This document shows positions 1-7,472 of a DNA stretch of 36,321 nucleotides, one piece after another. The stretch spans positions 1-36,321 of the forward strand of contig JAFXTE010000034.1 of assembly GCA_017525245.1 (NCBI GenBank). The letters are read 5' to 3'. Under the pieces are notes generated by a model that did not search any database, was not told where the DNA came from, and saw only the letters and a list, made by a program, of their open reading frames with translations. This DNA comes from Bacteroidales bacterium. GTDB taxonomy: Bacteria; Bacteroidota; Bacteroidia; Bacteroidales; WCHB1-69. Every line of letters starts with the position of its first letter. Within the stretch, counting starts at the first letter, position 1. Made by a program: the position numbers and the translations under genes.

Positions 1-40
1 ATTCTCTCATTCTCTGATTCTCTCATCCTCTCATCCTCCC
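1..40. repeat. Octanucleotide tandem repeat, five units
   Basis: Five consecutive 8-bp units related to attctctc fill positions 1-40 with a few substitutions. The array lies just past the stop codon of the minus-strand barrel protein, so read on that strand it is downstream of that gene and would precede whatever gene follows outside the window. It resembles the 6- and 7-bp arrays elsewhere in the window in size and placement, but not in sequence. Confidence 0.9.
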
Positions 41-41
41 C

Positions 42-1994
42 CTAAAACCGGTACATTCCCTGCACCCTCACTTCCGTCTTGTGTGGCTTGTCAATGTAGG
101 TCAAGCCGCTGCTGATGTCGTGTCTGTCCAGATAGTGCGTTCGCGACACTCTGAACCATACGCTGAAATTCTGAATCTTATACCGCAGCATCAGATACGC
201 CCGCACTCCCTGATAATAGTAAGAGCCGATAGTGAAAGCGTAATACAGGTCGTTTTCGTAAGCGTACAGACGTTCTTCGTAACTGTCTGTGTCGAAATAG
301 GCAACACGGAGGTTGATACTTAGTTGCGGTTTCCGAAAGTTGAACGCCAAGTCTTGATACATCAGAATCCCTTTGTTCCAGCGTTCCTGATCCGAACCCT
401 TGTTGAACACCATGCTGATTTCCGTTTTAGTGTTCAGAAACGGCCACGGGGCATTCGTCCATTGCACTCGTAATCTATGTCGGCACTGCTCCGCGAGGCG
501 ATGCATGTATAGGTCTTCATTCTCGTTTTTCGGCTTTGTTCGCCATTGGTATCGGAGACACAGCGTACTTTTTCGGGTGAGACGGCACGTCAGAAGGAGT
601 CCGGCGTCCGTTCCCTGCACGGGCGCATCCGTACGATAAGTCAGCCATTTCAGCCGATAGTAGTCGCAGAACAAATCCGCCTCCACTTTTCGAGAGAGGA
701 TGAGATGCCCTGTGAGATAGAAGCCGAACTCGCCACCATCTCCCGAAGCCGCCCGGAACCCGCTGCCCATGGGAGACTGATAGCCCATGGCATAGTACCT
801 CGTCAACGCGGCTACCTGAAGCACTGGGGTGACGGGGAAGAGTGCGGCCTGCAACAAGGCAGGTTTCCCCTTTTCATTGAGAGCCACCTCTCCGAAGAAC
901 AGCGCTTTGCCTGCCAATGCCTGATACGACACGCTGGCGTTCCATTGACGAGGTTGGATTAGCGACTGCCATTTCTCTTTGTTTGTTGCCGAGTCAGCAA
1001 ATTCCCCAAAGCATACAAATTGTCCACCGACCGAAAACCGTGCCCGCCGATAAGAGAGTGCTCCCCCTATGGCGGTACGATTGGTTTCCGTCACCGCTCC
1101 AGCAAAGCCACTCCCCGACCAATTCGCATTCCCCAGCGTGAACGCTGCCCCTCGGAAAAACTCGCTTTCGTTGGTGGTTGCTACAGGACGAATCCCTTCA
1201 CTGAACCGCCGTATCGCCGACACTCCCCCACCCTTTCCGGTCATCATGGAGGAGCCCAGCACCAGCCCTTGCCCGAAATTCAACCGGTAATCCCCAACCA
1301 CGGCACACTTCAACCATTTGATGTTCTTCACATACAGCGATCCCGAATAGTGATCGAACCCGTACTTTTGGTCGCCTCGAAAGAACGCATCCCCAGCATC
1401 TTTCTCTCCAGCAATGCGGAATCCGAAATTCTGCCGCACTGAGAAATCGTAGCGGAATTGCAAGTGAGCTGGCGACCCGTCATAATGGTTTGCCCTCGAG
1501 GTGTCATACCCCATCTGCCGCTCAACTACCTGTCCAAAACGCAGCCAAAGCACACTTTTGCTGCTTTTCATCAGCTGTCGGAAAGACGGACGCAGTTTCG
1601 GCGGCGGCAAAATGACCACCATATCAAACAACCTACGCATATCATCATCCGTGAAGCCATCAATAGCAGCCAGTTCGTAAATACTATACAACTGGCCATA
1701 GTTTTCAATATACAGCTGTAATTGATAGTATTGGTAATCAGACAACTGTAGTCGTGTTATCGCCACTTCGTAGCTCAAATCGTTCAAGTTGGGTCGCAAG
1801 TCTTTCTGAAGCTCATCCATCAGTTCAAGCGTCTCCTCGCTGACATTCTCTTCGTTTTCCAAATCGTCCATTTGAAGCATCCAACTTTCGACGGAGCTCT
1901 CCAAGATCCGAGTGGAATCCTGTTGGGAGAACCCAACTGTCGAGATGAGTACAGCTACCCCCAGGATACTCCATAATATTATCTTGTTCTTCAT
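42..1994 (-). CDS. Helix-hairpin-helix protein with outer-membrane beta-barrel
   Basis: This 650-aa protein starts with a signal peptide (hydrophobic stretch to about residue 22, ending GFSQQ). Residues ~66-130 form a ComEA-like helix-hairpin-helix region with the phrases YIENYGQLYSIYEL and DGFTDDDMRRL. The rest has alternating aromatic/polar strands and ends in VQGMYRF, a terminal Phe typical of outer-membrane barrels. The architecture matches the Bacteroidota family annotated as helix-hairpin-helix domain-containing protein, often compared with ComEA. Its role is not established; a part in DNA uptake is only suggested by the HhH domain. The ATG at 1994 is the clear start. The gene lies 78 bp downstream of another predicted outer-membrane protein on the same strand, with a hexamer tandem repeat between them. 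Confidence 0.85.
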   Translation of the reverse strand: MKNKIILWSILGVAVLISTVGFSQQDSTRILESSVESWMLQMDDLENEENVSEETLELMDELQKDLRPNLNDLSYEVAITRLQLSDYQYYQLQLYIENYGQLYSIYELAAIDGFTDDDMRRLFDMVVILPPPKLRPSFRQLMKSSKSVLWLRFGQVVERQMGYDTSRANHYDGSPAHLQFRYDFSVRQNFGFRIAGEKDAGDAFFRGDQKYGFDHYSGSLYVKNIKWLKCAVVGDYRLNFGQGLVLGSSMMTGKGGGVSAIRRFSEGIRPVATTNESEFFRGAAFTLGNANWSGSGFAGAVTETNRTAIGGALSYRRARFSVGGQFVCFGEFADSATNKEKWQSLIQPRQWNASVSYQALAGKALFFGEVALNEKGKPALLQAALFPVTPVLQVAALTRYYAMGYQSPMGSGFRAASGDGGEFGFYLTGHLILSRKVEADLFCDYYRLKWLTYRTDAPVQGTDAGLLLTCRLTRKSTLCLRYQWRTKPKNENEDLYMHRLAEQCRHRLRVQWTNAPWPFLNTKTEISMVFNKGSDQERWNKGILMYQDLAFNFRKPQLSINLRVAYFDTDSYEERLYAYENDLYYAFTIGSYYYQGVRAYLMLRYKIQNFSVWFRVSRTHYLDRHDISSGLTYIDKPHKTEVRVQGMYRF

Positions 1995-2028
1995 GTTTGT
2001 TTTTTGTGATTAGTGTTTAGTGAACAAC

Positions 2029-2080
2029 AGTTATAGTTATAGTCATAGTTATAGTCATAGTTATAGTTATAGTCATAGTT
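2029..2080. repeat. Hexanucleotide tandem repeat (agttat/agtcat)
   Basis: About 8.7 units of 6 bp alternate between agttat and agtcat. The array fills most of the gap between two minus-strand outer-membrane protein genes and runs into the last codons of the upstream one, supplying its stop codon (TGA on the minus strand at 2073-2075). Gain or loss of one unit keeps the frame, but point changes could move the stop. Confidence 0.92.
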
Positions 2081-2861
2081 TAGGTGCATCAAACCATCCC
2101 CCTCCAATTTCAGGGGAAACCGAAATCCGATAATACCATTTGGCTTGCACTGAAACAAGGAACTTTTTGTAAATCAATCCGATGTAAACGCCCAAGTAGT
2201 TGTTAGAGCAGTCGGCAGCGAGCAGAAGGGGTGTAATAGGATGAGTCATGAACCGTCCTGTCACTTCCCATGCGCCCGGCAGCGACTTCAACATCGTGAG
2301 TGAGAGCAACAGTTTGCGAAGGGGCATATATGTACACCCTACTGCAAATTCCAAGGGCATCACCTCCTGACCCGTAACCCCGTAATGCAGGAGGAACGGA
2401 TTATACACTGATGCATCAAGCAGCAATTTTGGCGACACTTTACAGGCGAAAGCAAAATCCGCACAAAGAGAATGCCGAGGAGGATACCCTCGGGCATGCG
2501 CCATCAGATAAAAGATTCGCGCTGTCATGGCGAAGCGGTCACCAAAATTCCGACCATAACCAGCTGTCAATTTGAAATCGCCGTAGTTTACGTAACCATA
2601 ATGGTTTACGGCAATCAGCAAGATGTTCTTCCGCAGGTTAATATTGCTTACCACATTGGCAAACATCATCTCCTTCATTCCAAAGTCATTCCGGAAGTGG
2701 AAACCGGCGAATGTTGGAATGAAACAGCTCAACGCAGGCATTTTCGCGGATTTCTCTACCGCATGAACGCAGAACATCCAATCCTGCGACTGGCAACTTG
2801 CCGATGCCAAGCAGCACAATACACTGACAAACAGTATCTTCTGTATTATTCTTGTTTTCAT
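2073..2861 (-). CDS. Predicted outer-membrane barrel protein, unknown function
   Basis: A 262-aa exported protein beginning MKTRIIQKILFVSVL, with a hydrophobic segment and a small/Cys stretch (LASASCQSQ) that could be a signal peptidase I site or a weak lipobox. The rest is rich in short amphipathic strands (FAMTARIFYLMAHARGY, LLLDASVYNPFLLHYG), as expected for a small beta-barrel. A TTG at 2882 could extend it by seven codons. I prefer ATG 2861 because the -7 box at 2885-2892 would put the transcript start downstream of 2882. It is likely co-transcribed with the HhH-barrel gene downstream. I do not recognise a named family; a small companion outer-membrane protein beside this kind of HhH-barrel gene is plausible. 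Confidence 0.75.
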   Translation of the reverse strand: MKTRIIQKILFVSVLCCLASASCQSQDWMFCVHAVEKSAKMPALSCFIPTFAGFHFRNDFGMKEMMFANVVSNINLRKNILLIAVNHYGYVNYGDFKLTAGYGRNFGDRFAMTARIFYLMAHARGYPPRHSLCADFAFACKVSPKLLLDASVYNPFLLHYGVTGQEVMPLEFAVGCTYMPLRKLLLSLTMLKSLPGAWEVTGRFMTHPITPLLLAADCSNNYLGVYIGLIYKKFLVSVQAKWYYRISVSPEIGGGWFDAPKL

Positions 2862-2884
2862 ACCCAGAACACTTTGTTTCAATG

Positions 2885-2892
2885 CAAAAATA
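2885..2892 (-). promoter_or_regulatory. -7 promoter box (TATTTTTG) of the outer-membrane protein pair
   Basis: On the minus strand this reads TATTTTTG, matching the Bacteroidota sigma-ABfr consensus TAnnTTTG, 23 bp upstream of ATG 2861. No clear -33 TTTG is visible. Confidence 0.6.
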
Positions 2893-2981
2893 CATCAATG
2901 AAAAGCGTTTGTCAAGTTAAAAATTGTTAATAATTTCAATGCAATATTTTAACATATAACATTGATATGACCCGTTACAAT

Positions 2982-3030
2982 TTATTACGGAGACGTTTCA
3001 TTATTACAGAGACGTTTCAGGAAACGTCTC
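2982..3030. repeat. Tandem 19-bp repeat ending in a perfect palindrome
   Basis: Two 19-bp copies (2982-3000 and 3001-3019) differ at one base. The second copy forms the left arm of a palindrome: gagacgtttc at 3009-3018, a 2-bp centre, then gaaacgtctc at 3021-3030. It lies just upstream of the queA -7 box. It could be a REP-like element, an operator for a dimeric protein, or a terminator-like hairpin without a T tract. Confidence 0.85.
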
Positions 3031-3052
3031 TACTGCGTATTCGCAATTTGTG

Positions 3053-3060
3053 TATTTTTG
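3053..3060 (+). promoter_or_regulatory. -7 promoter box (TATTTTTG) of queA
   Basis: A TAnnTTTG match ends 5 bp before the ATG of queA at 3066. The transcript would therefore begin at or within a few bases of the start codon, giving a leaderless or nearly leaderless mRNA. The usual -33 position falls just downstream of the palindrome at 3009-3030 and has no TTTG. Confidence 0.6.
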
Positions 3061-3065
3061 CCGCC

Positions 3066-4289
3066 ATGACTGATCCGAATAAAAACATCCGCATAGAAGA
3101 TTACGACTACCCGCTGCCGGAGTCACGTATTGCCATGTATCCCGTTGCCCAAAGGGACCAATCCAAACTATTGATTTACAACAAGGAAGAAAGGAAAATC
3201 ACCGATGCGCAATTCCACCAGTTACCTGAATTTTTGACAGACAATCATTGGTTGGTGTTCAATAATTCCAAAGTGATTCATGCGCGGCTGTTGGTACACA
3301 ACACCACCGGCGCCGCCATCGAAATTTTCTGCCTCGAACCGCTCGCCCCCACTTCGGATCCTGCCGTCGCATTTACGTTAAGTGGCAGTGTGACATGGAA
3401 GTGCATGGTTGGAAATGCCAGAAAATGGAAACATCCGTTGGAGATAGAGGTCCCTATTAGCGAGCGGGTTATACGCATCAAAGCGGAACGTGGCGAAGCC
3501 ATCGAAGGCACGTTTGAGGTCACTTTCACTTGGACGGAAACCGATGTTTCTTTCGCTGAATGGATTGAGGCATACGGGAAAGTACCGTTGCCGCCATACA
3601 TCCATCGTGATGCAGAAGACAGTGACACAGAACGTTACCAGACCGTATATGCCCGCTACGACGGCTCTGTGGCAGCCCCTACCGCCGGACTTCACTTCAC
3701 CGATGAACTACTGCATACTCTCAACAAGAAAAGTATTGAAACAGAATACGTTACACTTCATGTCGGGGCCGGTACTTTCAAGCCCGTCTCGTCAGAGACA
3801 ATCGGAGGGCATTTCATGCACGAGGAGAAGATTCTGATAACCGAAGATTTTATACGTAAATTACTGAAAAACAGCAATAAGAAGCTTGTCGCCGTGGGTA
3901 CGACCGTCACGCGCACGTTGGAGTCGCTCTTTGTTATCGGAGCCAAATTGCATCTCGGAATCGAACAGCCACTTTTGGTGGAACAATGGGAGACATACGA
4001 GAATCCCGCGATCCATCAAGTGACTGTGGAACAGTCGTTAACCTCCATTCTCAACTACCTTGAAGCGCATGATACGGATATGTTGCGGGCCAGCACGCGT
4101 CTCATCATCCTGCCGACCTATACGCGCCACATTGTCAAAGGGCTGATCACCAATTTCCATCAGCCGAAAAGCACACTTTTGTTATTGATTTCCAATTTTT
4201 TAGGCGAAGATTGGCATCAGGTTTACCAACACGCCTTAGATAACGGATACCGTTTTCTAAGCTATGGCGATGCAAATCTGTACTTGTAA
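3066..4289 (+). CDS. queA: S-adenosylmethionine:tRNA ribosyltransferase-isomerase
   Basis: QueA transfers and isomerises the ribosyl moiety of S-adenosylmethionine onto 7-aminomethyl-7-deazaguanine in tRNA, forming epoxyqueuosine; it acts in the cytosol. The 407-aa product shows the family's N-terminal phrase YDYPLPESRIAMYP and the conserved GSVAAPTAGLHFT (residues ~199-212), with VGAGTFKPV nearby, and NFHQPKSTLLLLISNF near the C-terminus. The open frame extends upstream to 2967, but that extension crosses the palindrome and the -7 box and matches nothing in the family, so ATG 3066 is chosen. At 407 aa it is longer than the ~350-aa proteobacterial form, consistent with the longer forms found in Bacteroidota. 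It stands alone, converging with the unknown gene at 4324. Confidence 0.95.
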   Translation: MTDPNKNIRIEDYDYPLPESRIAMYPVAQRDQSKLLIYNKEERKITDAQFHQLPEFLTDNHWLVFNNSKVIHARLLVHNTTGAAIEIFCLEPLAPTSDPAVAFTLSGSVTWKCMVGNARKWKHPLEIEVPISERVIRIKAERGEAIEGTFEVTFTWTETDVSFAEWIEAYGKVPLPPYIHRDAEDSDTERYQTVYARYDGSVAAPTAGLHFTDELLHTLNKKSIETEYVTLHVGAGTFKPVSSETIGGHFMHEEKILITEDFIRKLLKNSNKKLVAVGTTVTRTLESLFVIGAKLHLGIEQPLLVEQWETYENPAIHQVTVEQSLTSILNYLEAHDTDMLRASTRLIILPTYTRHIVKGLITNFHQPKSTLLLLISNFLGEDWHQVYQHALDNGYRFLSYGDANLYL

Positions 4290-4323
4290 ATTGCTGTATA
4301 TATAGAATTATGGTCAACATCGA

Positions 4324-4935
4324 CTAACCGTTGGTAGCCGCCTCGCTTAGTTTGTTCTGCACCATATTTTCCCAACGCAGGAAAGCATTGGTCTGGACAT
4401 CATAAAAAACATTGTAAAACGTTCTGGCCCAATAGTTTCGAGTCCCGAAACCCGCCGGAGTTTTCAGGAATTTTTCGCACAGAACCACCTCTTGCGTTTC
4501 CGTTTTTGTGATTACCACCCAGATGGCCGCAGTTTTCACAGTCGTGTCGAACGACTCCACCACAAACGACAAGGCATAGGGATATGTTTTCGGCAACGTC
4601 AGTTCAGACATATACAGAACCATCTGGTCATCTGTGAAAACGTCTTTTATGTCGATATATTTGGCAAACAAATTACTGATTTTCACAGACTTGTTTAATT
4701 TTGTCACGGCAGACAAATCGTAGTGCATCACGGGTTTCCGGAAACTCATACGGATGTCGTACTTTTTTTGGTCGTTCAAAATCAACTTGTTCCATTCCTG
4801 AAAATAATGCTGCATGATTTCCTGAGAATAATCGAAACCGGCACGAGTGAACTTGGCCTTGGAGAAATTCACCCCGACCCATAGTATCTCCCTGACACTC
4901 AAGAAATCTACAAACAAATCTTCATTCATGTACAT
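4324..4935 (-). CDS. Conserved hypothetical protein, third gene of a putative operon
   Basis: A 203-aa protein without signal peptide or membrane segment; I do not recognise its family. The sequence is globular, mixed alpha/beta, with a basic and aromatic composition (for example TRNYWARTFYNVFYDVQ near the C-terminus). The frame can begin at TTG 4941, but ATG 4935 is better: it has AAAGG about nine bases upstream, and another ATG follows two codons later. It starts 21 bp after the acyl-ACP thioesterase stop on the same strand and so is probably co-transcribed. Its role cannot be derived from the sequence. Confidence 0.8.
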   Translation of the reverse strand: MYMNEDLFVDFLSVREILWVGVNFSKAKFTRAGFDYSQEIMQHYFQEWNKLILNDQKKYDIRMSFRKPVMHYDLSAVTKLNKSVKISNLFAKYIDIKDVFTDDQMVLYMSELTLPKTYPYALSFVVESFDTTVKTAAIWVVITKTETQEVVLCEKFLKTPAGFGTRNYWARTFYNVFYDVQTNAFLRWENMVQNKLSEAATNG

Positions 4936-4956
4936 ACGCAACTACCTTTCAAAAGA

Positions 4957-5712
4957 TCATGACAAATCCACTGTTTCCCACTCCGTTTGAAGACGGCAAT
5001 ACTCTGTATTACCATCTGCGGAAAATATGGCCGTATTGAAGCAACTGTCGGAAACGGGTTCCGTACACACTATATATCGGTCGCCGAGCTTGGCTTGAGC
5101 AATGAATTTGACCGCCACGCCGGTGATTCTGTGCGTCTGTCGGAAAGACTCGCTCATCGCATCAAAAGCCCACTGGATATAATGAGCATTGTTGACGTGT
5201 TTGTTTATGTCGATATCAGAATGCCGCACATCCATTGGCTCAGGAAGCGTATCCGGAAGCCTTATCGGCCCGATTTTCATCGGTTTAAGCTCCAATGCGC
5301 TGCGGTCCAGCGGGCAGAAACAACCGTCGAAAATGTTCATGCGCTGGGGTTGCCCTTTCTCTTTGTCCAAAATGGCCCATACGGTGCTTGCTGCAACCAA
5401 GACTTGTCCGTCGGAACCTATGATTTCGATGTCGCGAGGAGAAGTGGCCGCACCCGATTTTCTCACCCACGTGCGTACCGTAACCTCTTCTGTCCATTTA
5501 GGCAAACGGTTGATTTTCATCTGGATTTTGATGATCACCCAGAAAAAACCACGCTCGCGAAGACTATGCCAGCCAGCCCCTAAAATGGTAGCATGGCGGT
5601 CGCTCATCTCCTGCATCAGCTGAAACAGTGAACAGACCGTCATCTGGGACCTGTCATCTACAAAATAGGACGGGATTATGAGTTTTTTCTCTAAAATCGG
5701 CAATGGTTCCAT
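4957..5712 (-). CDS. Acyl-ACP thioesterase (FatA/FatB-like, hotdog fold)
   Basis: This enzyme releases free fatty acids from acyl-acyl carrier protein in the cytosol. The 251-aa product matches the bacterial PF01643 family in length and motifs: an N-terminal hotdog with GFFWVIIKIQMKI and WVRKSG, then the second hotdog with RHSDIDINKHVNNAHY (residues 163-178), which holds the Asp/Asn/His cluster used for catalysis in the family (N170, H172). The start is ATG 5712, only 12 bp after the stop of the C69 dipeptidase, so the two are likely co-transcribed. Bacteroidota commonly encode one such enzyme; acyl chain preference cannot be read from sequence. Confidence 0.9.
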   Translation of the reverse strand: MEPLPILEKKLIIPSYFVDDRSQMTVCSLFQLMQEMSDRHATILGAGWHSLRERGFFWVIIKIQMKINRLPKWTEEVTVRTWVRKSGAATSPRDIEIIGSDGQVLVAASTVWAILDKEKGQPQRMNIFDGCFCPLDRSALELKPMKIGPIRLPDTLPEPMDVRHSDIDINKHVNNAHYIQWAFDAMSESFRQTHRITGVAVKFIAQAKLGDRYIVCTEPVSDSCFNTAIFSADGNTEYCRLQTEWETVDLS

Positions 5713-5724
5713 GTCACGTATATT

Positions 5725-7320
5725 TTACCACATTCCATCAAATGTTGTCCAAATCTCATCACCCAGTTTCCAAGCGCGCTCAACGGCTTCATTTCCACAA
5801 ATATCAGTAAAGTTAGTCAACACCTGGATAGCATCATCATAACGATCCTGCTTGATCAGTTCCATCGCTTCCTGTTCGATGACAAAATGCTCTTTGATGA
5901 ACTCTTTCTGCATTGGTTTCCACACATTGTCCACCACAACATGCATATCCCCCCATCGTTGTGCGGCCAACGTACCCACGCGGTTGAACGCCCACCACGC
6001 GGCATCCCTGCTAAAACCTGTCAGGCGACCGTCCGTCTTATACGTTTCCGGCAGATCTGTAACATTCGCATAGATAGGTACATAGATGGAAGAAGCGACA
6101 TTGTCCAAGGCGAACCAGCACAACGCACCCACCTCATCGGGCAGCCAGTTGCGGCATTGGATGATGGTGGCATAGACCGTGAAATGGACGGCGATACTGC
6201 GCTCACCGCGTTCGTTCCAGCCACCATTGATGCGATGCAGCTTCAACTCATCGAGCTTCATGAACGGATTGGCCATCGGGGAAATGACGTTTTTGCCATC
6301 TTTGTCAGTGACCGTCAACGTCTTGCGCATGTCATACGGAGTTCCTTCGTAATAGTCATGGAAAATGCTCATCATCTTCTCCAAGGTAACCAATGTATCA
6401 GGTTTCACTGAAAACGGATAGTTTTCAGCGTTCGGGTCGAGGTGGAGGGAAGGGGCCACGAGGTCGAACACGCGCCATTCCCTACGGCGGCAAGCCATCA
6501 TCGTGCGGGTCTGCGGCGCGTATGCGTATGCGAAACGGAAGGTCTCTTTACCATCCCACCAACCGTTCTCTTTGGCTAACGAATAGACGTTGTCGGAAGC
6601 CATGAAATAATCTTTGTCTTTAAGGTTGATTTCGCGAATAGTGGATGCATTAGCATTAACAGCCACATGGTCGTCGGGAACGCGCTGTGCCGCCCAGACT
6701 GCTCCCACCTTGTCTTTACCGGGACCAAGGATTTCAAGATGCCAAACCTCGTCCTTGTCGGCGATGGTCAGGCACTCGCCGGCATCAATCCAACCGTATT
6801 TTTTCAGCAGCACGCCCGCGGTTTCGATAGCTTCGCGTGCGGTGCAGCAACGTTGCAAAAGCAACATGCACAGTCTCTGACAATCAATAAGTCCGCTATC
6901 GGATTGCAGTTCCTTTCGACCGCCGAACGTCGATTCGCCAATGGCCAACTGCGCCTCGTTCACGCAAGGATAGGCCGTGTTGAGGAACTGGTAGGTGTGC
7001 TCCACCTGCGGAATCTCACCGATGAGGATGTTGTCGTAGCGTTGCATCTGGCCGGGAAGCTGCTTTTTCGCCCATTGACGCTTATAGAGGGGTTGCATCG
7101 CGCCACGCTCGTAATCCTGCTCGGGGGTCACGTAAATGTTCGTGCGCGAGCGATGGCTGTCGTCCGTGTGCGAGGTCATCACCGAACCGTCCGCCGATGC
7201 CTTTTTGCCCACCGTGATGGAGGTGCATTCCATGCCGTCGGACTCGAAATCAGCGACGTTCTGCGCCGAAACGGATACTATCCATAAAAATGCTACTACA
7301 ACTAAGAAAAATCTTTTCAT
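5725..7320 (-). CDS. Secreted C69-family dipeptidase (PepD-like)
   Basis: A 531-aa peptidase of MEROPS family C69 with a signal peptide (MKRFFLVVVAFLWIVSVSAQ), so probably periplasmic. The family uses an N-terminal-nucleophile Cys exposed by processing. The candidate is Cys32 in MECTSITVGKKASADGSVM, followed by the typical TSHTDD. Further family features are AYAPQTRTMMACRRREWRVFDLVAPSL in pieces and the C-terminal Trp-rich segment. The start ATG 7320 gives a clean signal peptide. The 5' leader carries four 7-bp tandem units ending 4 bp before the ATG, with a -7 box (TACTTTTG) at 7365-7372. It is the first gene of a likely operon with the thioesterase and an unknown protein; why a dipeptidase and a thioesterase travel together is not clear. 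Confidence 0.9.
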   Translation of the reverse strand: MKRFFLVVVAFLWIVSVSAQNVADFESDGMECTSITVGKKASADGSVMTSHTDDSHRSRTNIYVTPEQDYERGAMQPLYKRQWAKKQLPGQMQRYDNILIGEIPQVEHTYQFLNTAYPCVNEAQLAIGESTFGGRKELQSDSGLIDCQRLCMLLLQRCCTAREAIETAGVLLKKYGWIDAGECLTIADKDEVWHLEILGPGKDKVGAVWAAQRVPDDHVAVNANASTIREINLKDKDYFMASDNVYSLAKENGWWDGKETFRFAYAYAPQTRTMMACRRREWRVFDLVAPSLHLDPNAENYPFSVKPDTLVTLEKMMSIFHDYYEGTPYDMRKTLTVTDKDGKNVISPMANPFMKLDELKLHRINGGWNERGERSIAVHFTVYATIIQCRNWLPDEVGALCWFALDNVASSIYVPIYANVTDLPETYKTDGRLTGFSRDAAWWAFNRVGTLAAQRWGDMHVVVDNVWKPMQKEFIKEHFVIEQEAMELIKQDRYDDAIQVLTNFTDICGNEAVERAWKLGDEIWTTFDGMW

Positions 7321-7324
7321 ATCT

Positions 7325-7352
7325 TTGGCTGTTGGCTGTTAGCTATTGGCTT
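7325..7352 (-). repeat. Heptanucleotide tandem repeat in dipeptidase leader
   Basis: Four 7-bp units (plus strand ttggctg, ttggctg, ttagcta, ttggctt) lie between the -7 box and the ATG of the C69 dipeptidase, ending 4 bp from the start codon, where a ribosome binding site would normally sit. Confidence 0.88.
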
Positions 7353-7364
7353 AAAAATAAAATG

Positions 7365-7372
7365 CAAAAGTA
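7365..7372 (-). promoter_or_regulatory. -7 promoter box (TACTTTTG) of the dipeptidase operon
   Basis: Minus-strand TACTTTTG fits TAnnTTTG, 44 bp before the ATG at 7320. A run of T and AT-rich DNA lies upstream; no clear -33 element. The rest of the 150-bp gap to the helicase stop shows nothing else recognisable. Confidence 0.55.
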
Positions 7373-7472
7373 CAATTTTTTTCATGGTACTGCAGCGATT
7401 ATTTTTACAATGACACTTTTTGATATTGAATTTTTTTGCCGTTATTTCTCTTTTGCACAGTGAGTTTGATTT

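Noticed and set aside
4987-5583. 198-aa plus-strand frame
   Set aside because: Antisense shadow of the acyl-ACP thioesterase.
6667-7287. 206-aa plus-strand frame
   Set aside because: Antisense shadow of the C69 dipeptidase, with no family features or promoter.
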